A stretch of DNA of 64,000 bases from Polytrichum commune (lineage: Eukaryota > Streptophyta > Polytrichopsida > Polytrichales > Polytrichaceae): NCBI GenBank assembly GCA_950295325.1, contig OX485803.1, forward strand, positions 7,192,001-7,256,000. Reading direction: 5' to 3'. The translations under genes and the position numbers were made by a program. Positions 26,806 through 36,339 of the stretch are shown piece by piece. Below the pieces are notes generated by a model. The model ran no database searches, had not been told where the DNA came from, and saw nothing but the letters and a program-made list of their open reading frames with translations. Position 1 is the stretch's first letter; the number at the start of each line of letters is the position of its first letter.

Positions 26806-27415
26806 TAAACCATGATATCCAAATGCAAACTTTTTAATTGGATGACTTTTAGTCAATTAAGGAAATTTCTCATTCAATTCAAATACATACATTGAACCTC
26901 AAATAAATTTTGTGTTCGTCCAAATATTACATACACTACTTTATTAATAAAAAATAAATACCACCTATACTTTTCACCTACCCTACTTTAGATGTTATTT
27001 TTTATGGGCCATTTTATCCAAGCTATAATAATTCCAATTTTTAAAAAATAAAAATTTCTCTGTTGAATTAAAAATACCCTATTTTTTCCTTGAGTGGTCT
27101 AATAGAATTTCGACAGTGACCTCCATGTACATGCTCACTTCCCATGCATTTCAAAAATTAGTGCGTTCCCTAAGGTATTTGTACATTGATTACATATATT
27201 TAGTGAATAGTGTTGTGATGAACAATACCTCCCTCACTAATTGATAGTCTACATCTATAAATAGTGACAAATACTCAACAAATTGTAATCTATGAATTTT
27301 TCCAATTCCTTAATTTTGATGTGATTTGTGAAGTGACATTATAGGTACATCACCAACTGAAAGCCAAAAGTCACAAAGGGAAAATCACCCAACTTTCCCT
27401 TTGTCAACTCATCAT

Positions 27416-27419
<4 letters not shown>

Positions 27420-27449
<30 letters not shown>
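27420..27449. repeat. TC dinucleotide microsatellite
   Basis: This is a perfect run of about 14 TC units. Confidence 0.9.
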
Positions 27450-27451
<2 letters not shown>

Positions 27452-27554
27452 ATGGAACAAATTGGGCACATAGTTGGTTACGGTGTGAGACCATTTTAGA
27501 TGTTTCACTCCTACATGACTTCTATTATTGGCAATATACATTACTACACTAAAT

Positions 27555-28412
27555 CTAAAAGGTAGATGGGTCTTAAATGGCTTTTTTTTTTGACCAGCCG
27601 ACTTCTGCTAGGATATAAGACACGTAATTACTAAGGTAGAAAAATAGAAAATGGTGAAAATAAGTTGATTATGTCAAAAAGAGTGGCTTGAAATATGTGC
27701 AATATATTTCAAAGATGGAGCAGAAGAAGTGATGAGCAATGCAAGTTGTTTCATAGTTTTATTCTTTGTATTCAAATAGTTACATTTCCCACATAGGCAT
27801 GTAAGTCGAACCCCCTACTTTTATAGTAAAGTCTTTTTTTACCATCACAATATCCTACTTTGCTTACGAATGAACGCGAAATTGTCAACTCATTGGCACC
27901 CCAAAGTGATTCTAGGTGGTGTGAAACATGACCTATCCAACCAATCATTGCATCCGACCTATCGATGCATCGTTTTCATGCCATCCTTTTTACAATTAGC
28001 CATTTTGGGTCCACACAAGAATCATTCTACTCCTACTCTAGTGCACTGGTCCTGCACCAATAGTTTCATTCACCGTTTTCCATTTTTCTACCTAACGAGA
28101 TGGTTGGCAAATCCAAATTGAGGCCGTACCCACTTTCCTCATGATTTTTGGTGCTCAAATGAATAGCTTGTTCATTGTCAAAGTACATGATCACATGCTC
28201 ATTGATTGGTCGTCTACTATAGCGCCCCCCCCCCTCCCCTGCGGCCACATAATGTTGACTATTTTGATCTTAGAATAGTTTTCATTTTTTTGAGCACACA
28301 ATCCAATCTAGTTTAAAGACATGCATTTTAGTACCTGTTCTTAGAGCCACACCACTCCACATAACACTCAAATATAGGCATCCAAATGATAAGTAACCAA
28401 ATTAGGCACGTC
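27555..28412 (+). repeat. Dispersed repeat family D, copy D4 (interrupted)
   Basis: Family-D blocks run from GTAGATGGGTCTTAAATGG to CACGTAATTACTAA (27634), stop, and resume at CGAGATGGTTGGCAAATCCA (28096) through to AATTAGGCACGTCC. The gap is exactly the inserted element at 27635-28092. A C-rich run lies at about 28225-28240. Confidence 0.75.
27635..28092. mobile_element. TIR element nested in repeat D4 (PIF/Harbinger-like)
   Basis: The element is 458 bp. The left end GGTAGAAAAATAGAAAATGG and the right end, read on the other strand, GGTAGAAAAATGGAAAACGG match at 18 of 20 positions, and the match continues a few bases. TAA flanks both sides (27632-27634 and 28093-28095). Removing the element plus one TAA restores the family-D sequence order, so the boundaries are supported independently. 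No transposase frame is seen, so it is non-autonomous. Confidence 0.85.
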
Positions 28413-29179
28413 CAACTTAAACATACAATTTAATGTGGTCCACACTATTCATGGATTATTCAATATCGACCCACATGAATTGTCTTGCAATCAATGGGCG
28501 ACAACTAGAGGGGGTGTCATATGATGCTTAGTGGTGTATGACAAATCGTGAAGACCACTCCAAATAACACAACACACCAATTTTAATGCTACACTAAATT
28601 CATACTTATTACAAGTGACCAAAGTAAATAACTTGTGATTAAGAATGCACTTTGGAAAGTTCTTCCGCACCTAACGATTGACTCTTCCATTTGAGCTGCA
28701 ATTTGAATAGCTTTCATAAGTGGAAATGTTTTGGCTACTCATACCAGGTGTGGTAACAATCCAAGATGACCCTAAACTACCGGATGATAGTGAAGAGGTA
28801 CTCACTACCAAATGAAGTGGTTGGTGGCTCAATTCTTGGCCGTGAAATCTTCTCTCTACTTGACAAGAAAACTATCAAGGTGGCCTTGTGCCCCCCTTTG
28901 TTCCCCCCCCCCCCTCCCTCCCCCTCCTAAAAAAATACACACACACACACACACACACACTAGGTGTGATAAAAGCCAAGCTCGTAAATCGACTACACTA
29001 CACATATGATCTAGTATTGAAATTGATGTACCATGTTGGGGGTTTAGGGTTTAGGATGTACCAAATTGGTCTCTGTGATTGGTTGTAGCAACAAGTGTCT
29101 CATACCACCTTTCTCTGGCTACCACCCAGTGTTCACAATATCATTTAGTTCGATTGATGACAATTAAATGCACACCACA
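28413..29179. other. Intergenic DNA with homopolymer and CA tracts
   Basis: It holds a C-rich run (28888-28925), a perfect CA microsatellite (28936-28961), and a two-unit telomere-like GGGTTTA run near 29040. The text at 28765-28880 is a second copy of sequence near 18650-18760. No gene is supported. Confidence 0.6.
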
Positions 29180-29690
29180 CTAAATCACATGTATAATGTA
29201 GAGAAACTTGATGTCTCGTTTAAGGCATCTTTGATTGCTGCAAGATAAAGTTATATGGGGCCATGCCTTAAACCCCTCAAGGACCGGTGGGTCAAATTGT
29301 ACAGTGAGCGTAAAATGCAATGCAATGTTTTGCATTCCGAGACTGCATTTGGATACTACATGGACTCGTTTGTCCTTGGGATTTTCGTGAAGTCTCCTTC
29401 GATTGTGGCTCATCAGTTTCAATCGGTTGCTGTGCGATCCACATTCGCACAAAAAGTATGGAGAAAATCGAGGTAGCCGTCCTCGGATTCGGCACAATTA
29501 CACCTTTGCACGTGGCATACGACTTGGTATTTGGGGGTCTACAATTCACACACATAATAATTCTAACAAAGATAAGTAGATACTTGGGTGGGTTCAAAAG
29601 GAGACCCCCATCCAATAAATAGTCTTCGCCTACTATGTCATTTGGTGACCAAACAAGCAGGTAGTATAGTGTCACTTTGCCCTCGTGTCG
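29180..29690. other. Open but unrecognised segment
   Basis: Overlapping frames on both strands (127 codons on minus 29675-29292; 100 codons on plus 29320-29622) cover this less A+T-rich segment. I see no domain motif, membrane segment or splice pattern in either. It may be a captured or decayed gene fragment, or chance. Confidence 0.2.
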
Positions 29691-30813
29691 TGGTCCAGGC
29701 CAATGGAGACTCTTCTCACGACACCAAATATGATATTTAGAGTGACTGACTATTTTTGGATTTACACAATGTTGTATCTTTTTACTTATTGAAATATATT
29801 TTTACCAAATAAAATTATCAATGTTCTATAATGCCCAAACTACCAATTGAACATTTGTTGGTAAAACATGAGATGTACAGTAAATAGATATAGCATTGTG
29901 TAACTCCAAATATCATATTTAGTGTAACAGCAAATGTATTCTAGTAGGCTCCCTTCAGCTATAGGAAACCCATGATACTGCCTATCCCTTGAGCACGCCG
30001 TCAAGGGTGCCGCTTTTGTTTAGCTGACAAAGGTGGCTGTTGAAACAAATGAAACTTGCATGGGTCGTGACTGACCAAGATTTTGCCATGAAGCTAATTA
30101 TCATTCGGAACAGCATGTAACTACTAACTACCAACTACCAACCGCATTCTTCTTTGTTTTGTGGAATCTAAAATCTGGATACTCTAGAAAGTCGGATATT
30201 TAAGCATTCTTGTCAATGTAGATGGCGCAAATGTGTTATCGGGGAACACAAGAGGGTGTAGTCAAGCAACTGCATGAAAAATGAAGAATTTAGAAGCCTA
30301 TGATAGGGACTGTGCAGATATATTCCAAATGCATGATGATTCATTATATACAAGTGAGCATGATTAACTAACCTAGAAGGTTGTTCCTAATTAAATGCCC
30401 ACTTAGGGCGAGCGGCTAACATCAATGATCCTAATAGATTGTCTTATATGACTATTGATTGTCATAAACAGTGAAGACCGTGCCACGTACATTGAGGTTT
30501 CTGCGTCCGCTCTTGTTTGTGACGAAAACTTAGAATGCTTTAAGTTTTGCGTTCGTGGCCGTGGCGAGGGTAGAAATAGAATCAATTCAAACCTTGAGTG
30601 AGCATACTCAGAGGTTGTCACTTTGGGAAACCTTTTTTGATAGCAATATGGAGTTTCTGTTTGTTTCTCTGTAAGTTGCGCGATTGTATCCTAGTTGTTG
30701 TGGGTAGGTGGTTCATTTTAGCACTTGAGACCGATGGAGTTTTGATGAGAATTGGTGGAAGTTCTTCAGTTGATCCTTGCAGCTCAACATGAATCAGTCC
30801 AACTTTCTATGGT
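29691..30813. other. Intergenic DNA, nothing recognised
   Basis: No gene or structured repeat could be supported. Confidence 0.5.
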
Positions 30814-32108
30814 CTATAGGAAAAGCCAATGTCTCCTTGTGAATAATTTCATTTTTGTGATCCATTTCAAACCGAGTCGAGCTCTCAACCTCTCGAATGT
30901 AACTATGCCCAATGGCTTACTCAAAATGACAGTCAATTGGTCTCTAGTAGAAACATAATCTAGAGTAACTCGACCTAACTCCATTTTTTCTCGAATGAAA
31001 TGGTGTCTAACATCCACATGTTTTGTCTGGGAGTGAATAATTGGGTTGGGAACTAGTAACATATTTCCCTGATTCTCGCAAAAATCATTATTCGAGTTGT
31101 GCCTTGCAATACTTGAATTTCTTGGAGTAGCATGCGCAACCATATGGCATGTTTCATACATTTTGTAAGTGCCATGTATTCAGCTTCGGTTGAAGAGAGT
31201 GTTGATGTAGTTTGGTTTTTATTGTTCCAGGTAATGGGTGCCTCTCTCAACCTAAAAAGATATCATGTTGTGGATTTTCTATCATGTGAATCTCATGCCT
31301 AGTCTGCATGTACATGTCTAGTTAAGATGTATGAATCTCCTTGTTTGTAGCACAAACCTAGGTTCGTGGTCCCCTTTAGATATCTAAAGATGTCTTTAAC
31401 TACTAGCGTATGAGGTACTTTAGGTTGGTTCATGTATCTACTAACAATGCTAAGTAAATAAGCTATGTCAAGTCTAGATTGAATTAAATAGATAAGTTTC
31501 CCCACCATTCTTTCATATAGTTTTGCATCAACATAGGGTTGCTCCACATTTATCTTAAATTTAGTCCCTTCCAACATAGGAATGGGGGAAGGATTGTAGT
31601 CAATGAATCCAAAGTCCTCCAATGTAGTTGTTATATACCTCCTTTGAGTCATAGTAATTTCACACTCATGAAATATAAACTCAATTGCTAGTGAGTGAGA
31701 GAGAATTCCTAGGTCTATCATAGAGAATCGGTTTTTGATTTCTTCTTGTAACTAATTGATTTTCTCAACATGTCACCAATCATATAGAGATCATCTACGT
31801 ACATAATGAATATAGTTATTCTCCTTCCTTCTTTAGAATAATAGAGATTGTAGTCAACATATGATTTTAACAACCCTTTCTCACTTAGAAAGGAATCTAT
31901 GTTACTATACCAAGCTACGGGGGCTTGCTTAAGCCCATAAAGAGCCTTAAGAAGCTTGCATACACGTTCTTTTTTCCTTGGCCCTTTGGTTGCTTGGTAT
32001 AGAGATCACAAATAATGTCTCCGTTGAGAAATGCAGTGACTACATCCAAATGAATTTTTTTTCACCCCATGTGAGCAACTAGAGCCATTGATGTGCATAG
32101 AGTGTTCC

Positions 32109-33330
32109 TATGAGCCCAAAATGGTTGCTCATATTTGTTTTATGTTTAGAACTTATTTAGAATTGCATTTGAGGTCATTATTGAAATATCAAAAAGTATA
32201 AAAAGAGTGAGGCTTGGTGTGGATTTATGTTTTAGGCCTTAAGCCTATTTTGTGTGGTTAATTAGAAGCTTAGTGGCATTAGAGAGTGTGTTGGTTAAGT
32301 AAGTAGTGTTTGATGAAGCAAGGGGAAGGTCCTTCGGTTTAAGTGTTTGAATTGGGATCTATCTTGTTGGTTTAGGGGGTGAGGGTTTAGTGGATAGGAT
32401 AAGGTCCTACTAAGTAGGAGAGGGTTAAAGGGTTTGTGGTTTTGGGTGCCCTCTCCTCCTCTTCTTTCCTCTCTTCTTTTTTTCTCTCTCTCTCTCTCTA
32501 GGAAGTTGAGCTCTTAGAGCTCGGAAAAAAATGTGGGAATTAGGTAGGGGACTTAGTAGAATTAATGGAATTAGGAAGGGGAATTAGGTAGGGGACTTAG
32601 TAGGAATTAGTTAGGAGCGGCTGGGATTAGTGCTACTACTAAGGCTCTCGGACTGCTGGGATTAATGCTGGAGCAAGGCTCTCAGACTGCTGGGATTAAT
32701 GCTGGAGCAAGAGCTCTCGGACTGCTGGGATTAATGCTGGAGCAAGGCTCTCGGACTATTGGGATTAATGCTGGAGCAAGAGCTCTCGGACTGCTGGATT
32801 AGTTCTACTGCTAAGGCTCTCGGACTGCTGGGATTAATGCTGGAGCAAGAGCTCTCGGACTGCTGGATTAATGCTACTCCTAAGGCTCTCGGACTGTTGG
32901 GATTAATGCTGGAGCAAGGCTCTCTGACTGTTGGATTAGTGCTACTGCTAAGGCTCTCGGACTACTGGGATTAATGTTGGGATTAATGCTGGAGCCGGGT
33001 ATGGGCCAGGTATGGGCCGGGTAGGGCCAAGGGCCAAGGGCTAAGGTCTTAAGGGGGATTTTGCTCCACAATTAGAGGGTGGTCTGGGGGGTGAGCTTTT
33101 GGTAGTGAGTGAGGGTTGGTGTGTAAATTAGTGTAGGGGGAAGGGGATAGATAGGGAAGAGCACTTTTCAATGCTTGTACTCTCATTATGGAATAAATTG
33201 GTGTGCAAGAATTGATGGGAATTGAAATGGAGCTTTACTAGTTGGTAAGAGGGAGCTATGCGAACATGAATGTGATACCCATTCCCTCACCCGGACTAGG
33301 ACGCTTAAGGGTGGGCGGTTTGGCCTCACA
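32109..33330 (+). mobile_element. Solo-LTR-like insertion with 5-bp target duplication
   Basis: The insertion is 1222 bp, begins TATGAG and ends CTCACA, that is, near-canonical TG...CA ends with short inverted repeats and one G-to-A change. It is flanked by GTTCC at 32104-32108 and 33331-33335. The flanks are adjacent parts of one copia reverse transcriptase frame on the minus strand. A TATA-like TATAAAAAG lies at about 32199, a CT-rich leader at 32480-32500, and an AATAAA at about 33192, fitting LTR promoter and polyadenylation signals on plus. There is no internal coding region or second LTR, so I read it as a solo LTR or a very small non-autonomous LTR element. Confidence 0.75.
32630..32996 (+). 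repeat. Minisatellite inside the solo LTR, two alternating monomers
   Basis: Units of about 33-36 bp begin GCTCTCGGACTGCTGG. One type continues GATTAATGCTGGAGCAAG, the other ATTAGTGCTACTGCTAAG. About ten units alternate irregularly. A GGGCC-rich short repeat (GGTATGGGCC and GGGCCAAGGG) follows at 32996-33045. A chance frame through it is repetitive for the same reason. Confidence 0.85.
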
Positions 33331-33979
33331 GTTCCATTTGACAATTGATGCAAAAGTCCCCTTCCTTTTGATGGAACCCTCTAGCTACTAGTCGAGCCTT
33401 CAATTTTGCATTATTTCTTGTTTGCTCCTTTTTCCACCTTATACACCCACTTGGTCATAATAGGAGTACGGCCTAGGGGCAAAGGAACTAATTCCTTGTG
33501 TGACTATCATAAATTGATTGCATTTCCTTAACCAGTTGCTTGCCACCCTGGATGAGTAGCAACCTTGAAAAAGCTTTGAGGTTCTTGAACCGAATTAAAT
33601 GCTATAAGGACATCATAACAAATATCTAGGGAAGAGAGAAGAGCGGAGGACACCAAGAAATTGAAGGATGGAGCAATGGCCCCTAACTCATAGTTTGCAA
33701 GGCAAGAAGGAAGAATATTGACACGCATGCTTCTGGTTCTAAGGCCATGAACGGATGGTAACTCTAATGGCCGAGGCCTTCAATGCCAAGTGCGACGAAT
33801 TGACGAGCAATTAGGAGTATCTTCCCAATGAATTGAAATTTGAACGTGAAATTGTCCATGGGATAATTTGATAGTCAAGGATCTCACGATGGGGTAAGTC
33901 TCTTGATTCTTGGACATGTTCACTAAAATTAGGTGCATGAGAACAACAAACCTCCACTTGCAGATAATAAAGGTACAGT

Positions 33980-34226
33980 TGCAAAGAAAGATACACAACA
34001 CATAAAGTTGGTCATGGCCAACTTACAACAACTTATTGATATCCAAATTCTGCTTGGAGATTATTGCCTTTTGCCCATGTTGAGGTCTCTGCATTCCTTG
34101 ATGCAATTTGCTCAATGTCGTGACTTGCTTGTATGTGATTATGTGGCAATGATGCAATCATGTATGGCCGAGATCGATATTTCCGAGGTTGATCCAAGCA
34201 CCACCTTTGCCCAAAATGTATTATGA
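33980..34226 (+). pseudogene. Possible hAT-like transposase fragment
   Basis: The plus frame contains DYCLLPMLRSLHSLMQFAQ, CRDLLVCDYVAMMQSC and VDPSTTF before a stop at 34224-34226. The spacing of LLP...L...FAQ.RD..VCD..A resembles a conserved stretch in hAT-derived, zinc-finger-862-like proteins common in plants. This is recognition from general pattern only. There is no catalytic motif, start or second exon, so it is at most a short remnant. Confidence 0.3.
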
Positions 34227-34334
34227 GATTACAATTCACTCATCATATGAAACATGAAGCAATTCCAATGCCATGGATTCCAACGGATGCCCATGGGTTG
34301 GACTTGAACACCAAGGGCTTAGGGGACTTGTATT

Positions 34335-34666
34335 CACTAGTAAAAAATTGTGCCCCAAAAAACCGCAGTCAAAATCAGCTGCGGTTGTTTTGACCAACCT
34401 GATTTGCAGTCTTTAAACGACTACAAATTTTTCTTTTTCTTTTTGTGGCTGCAATTTTAAAATTTTGGGGGGCATGTAATATACCGTTGGAGTGGTATTT
34501 TCAAGACCTTCCCAACAATATATTTCATGCCTCCAAATTCTTGAACTTTCAGTCGCTAAACCAAAAAAACAAATATGCAGTCTTTTAGCGATTGCAAATC
34601 ATGTTGGTCAAATGAACTGCAACTGATTTCAGTTGCGGTTCTTTTTGACATAGTTTTCTATTAGCG
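34335..34666. mobile_element. CACTA-type MITE
   Basis: The element is 332 bp. It starts CACTAGTAAAAAATTGTG. The right end on the other strand reads CGCTAATAGAAAACTATG, a mutated CACTA end. ATT precedes the left end (34332-34334) and follows the right end (34667-34669), giving the 3-bp duplication expected for CACTA elements. The arms are imperfect reverse complements for about 75 bp, with shared blocks AACCGCA, AAATCAG, TTGACCAAC and TGATTTGCA. No transposase is present. Confidence 0.75.
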
Positions 34667-34700
34667 ATTTCACTCCAATAAACCACAACAACACGATATT

Positions 34701-34741
34701 CAATATTTTGAGAGAGTAGGATCCTCTCAAAATAATATTGG
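34701..34741. repeat. Imperfect hairpin
   Basis: CAATATTTTGAGAG and CTCTCAAAATAATATTG form two arms around a GGATCC-containing loop. Confidence 0.75.
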
Positions 34742-34745
34742 CCAT

Positions 34746-34779
34746 TTATCAACCTAAAAGTCATGTTAGGTTGATAAAT
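34746..34779. repeat. Perfect hairpin
   Basis: TTATCAACCTAA and TTAGGTTGATAA are exact reverse complements separated by eight bases. The TTAGGTTGA core is shared with the monomers of the neighbouring fold-back element. Confidence 0.85.
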
Positions 34780-34800
34780 ACTAGATTATACTTTAGACGT

Positions 34801-35249
34801 GTAGTTTCCATTAAAATGAGAGTATGTTAAGCTGGGAAATCGACTCATTTAGGTTGAGTCGACCTAAATGAGGACAATATTTTGTCAATTTAGGTTGAGT
34901 CGACCTAAATGAGAACATTATGTTGTCAATTTAGGTTGAGTCGACCTAAATGAGGACAATTATGTTAGTCAATTTAGGTTGAGTTGACCTAAATGAGGAC
35001 ACTATGTTAGTCAATTTAGGTTGAGTCGACCTAAATGACGACATTATGTTGTCAATTTAGGTTGGGTCGACCTAAATGAGCACAATATTTTGTCAATTTA
35101 GGTTGAGTCGACCTAAATGAGGACATCATGTTGTCAATTTAAGGTTGAGTCGACCTAAATGAGGACAATTATGTTAGTCAATTTAGGTTGAGTCAACCTA
35201 AATGAGTCGATTTCCCATCTTAACATACTCTCATTTTAATGGAAACTAC
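34801..35249. mobile_element. Fold-back element made of nine palindromic monomers
   Basis: The element is 449 bp. Its outer arms (34801-34865 and 35185-35249) are reverse complements with about three mismatches in 65 bp, starting GTAGTTTCCATTAAAATGAG. Between and including them are about nine tandem monomers of 41-43 bp. Each contains TTAGGTTGAGTCGACCTAA, a near-perfect palindrome centred on a SalI-type GTCGAC half-overlap, joined by GAGGACAATNTTNTGTCAA-like spacers. There is no coding capacity and I could not find a target duplication. It can fold as a whole and monomer by monomer. Confidence 0.85.
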
Positions 35250-36200
35250 GGCGGAATTTACGGCGGAAAATAAAATGTTATTTTTTTACTTGTACTCTAC
35301 AACTTTCTAGTGGTTTTCACTTCATTCTTGGATTAATAGTTTGCTTTATGTACTCTCAATTCACTGGAAAACTCTCATTTTAATGAATATTGTGTTCAAC
35401 ATACAAGCCTTTTATCAAGATCATGCACTTGAGAGTCCATGTGTTGTGACTTGTTCCACGTATGAGGCGATTTGTGATGACTTCAAAGTTTTATGTGAAA
35501 GGTGATCCATAATCTTTAATATCTTCAATAAGTTGTTTCCTTAAAAGTTACTTTGAGCTTGTATATGTGGTTGTTTGGTATCAAATTTTCCATTAAATTT
35601 TGAGTTATGTTGTGCAAATCTGTTGCAGGTTATGCGGAGAGCTCAGTAAGTGAGCTGGAAGTATGCTTCCTTGCTTGCATTCTCATGGATGCATTCGGTT
35701 TTGTTTACCCTCAGTATTGGATGGCAGCTAGTGTCGATGAGTCCTTTGATTGTCACCTGGTTGTGATGGGCACCTGAAGCCACATGGAACCACAAACCAT
35801 GTGAAGACATTGGATCATGTATGTCAATTGATACATGGAATTGTTAAATCGACCATGTAGTTTGTGAGATGCATTGTGACGCACTGTGAGATGACAAGAC
35901 TTGTCAATATTTGATTTTTCGTTGCACATATGAAGAGCAAGATATCAACTCTATGTTAGAATTAATAAACTTGGTCAACTTGGATGACTAGTTAAAGTCT
36001 AGTCGACACCTTATATATTCACTTTGGTCGTTTTAACCAATGTGTGGTCGGTTTGACAATCCCCTTGATATATTGGATATGCATGCATCTCTATTTAAAT
36101 TGACTACGAAGTCTTACTCCGAGGCTAAGAGGAAACAGTGAGGAATGAGAGTTGATGTGGCCTCATAATAATGTCTCCCGAGGCTTCACACTCAATACTA
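35250..36200. other. Intergenic DNA, nothing recognised
   Basis: A short echo of the fold-back element's arm (ACTCTCATTTTAATG) occurs at about 35366. No gene is supported. Confidence 0.5.
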
Positions 36201-36246
36201 GGAGGAGGAGGAGGAGGAGGAGGAGGAGGAATAAGAAAAAGAAGAA
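36201..36246. repeat. GGA/GAA microsatellite
   Basis: A perfect run of ten GGA units is followed by A/G-rich sequence. Confidence 0.9.
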
Positions 36247-36339
36247 GTTCATGTTGATTCCATATGTGCAAAGCTATAGGCGAGGATTTGTTTTTCCTAC
36301 TTCCACAAGTAAAACCTTCTCGAAAGTTGTTCCACCAAA

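Larger units (their letters stand above)
30814..33728 (-). pseudogene. Decayed Ty1/copia reverse transcriptase-RNase H region
   Basis: Reading leftward on the minus strand: about 33728-33336 holds the linker and start of the reverse transcriptase (motif KARLVARGFHQ). After an insertion (32109-33330) the RT resumes with ALVAHMG, then LDVVTAFLNGDI and the catalytic MYVDDLYMIG (about 31830-31795). The downstream part has RRYITTTLEDFGF and YLIQSRLDIAYLLSIVSRYM, then the RNase H with STLSSTEAEYMALTKC (about 31200-31150) and QTKHVDVRHHFIREK. Several stops and frame changes break it. Gag, protease, integrase and LTRs of this copy are not visible, so only the 3' half of pol remains. It was once the replication polymerase of a copia retrotransposon. 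Confidence 0.9.

Noticed and set aside
28888-28925. Long C and G homopolymers as assembly artefacts
   Set aside because: Similar runs occur at comparable positions in several family-D copies (near 19915, 20112, 28230 and 50618), so they are at least partly a property of repeats, although exact lengths are uncertain.
29292-29675. 127-codon minus-strand frame as a gene
   Set aside because: No recognisable family, splice sites or promoter. It is kept only as an unrecognised segment.
34801-35249. CRISPR-like spacing of palindromic repeats
   Set aside because: The spacers are themselves similar, the setting is a plant nuclear genome, and there are no cas genes. This is a tandem palindromic array.
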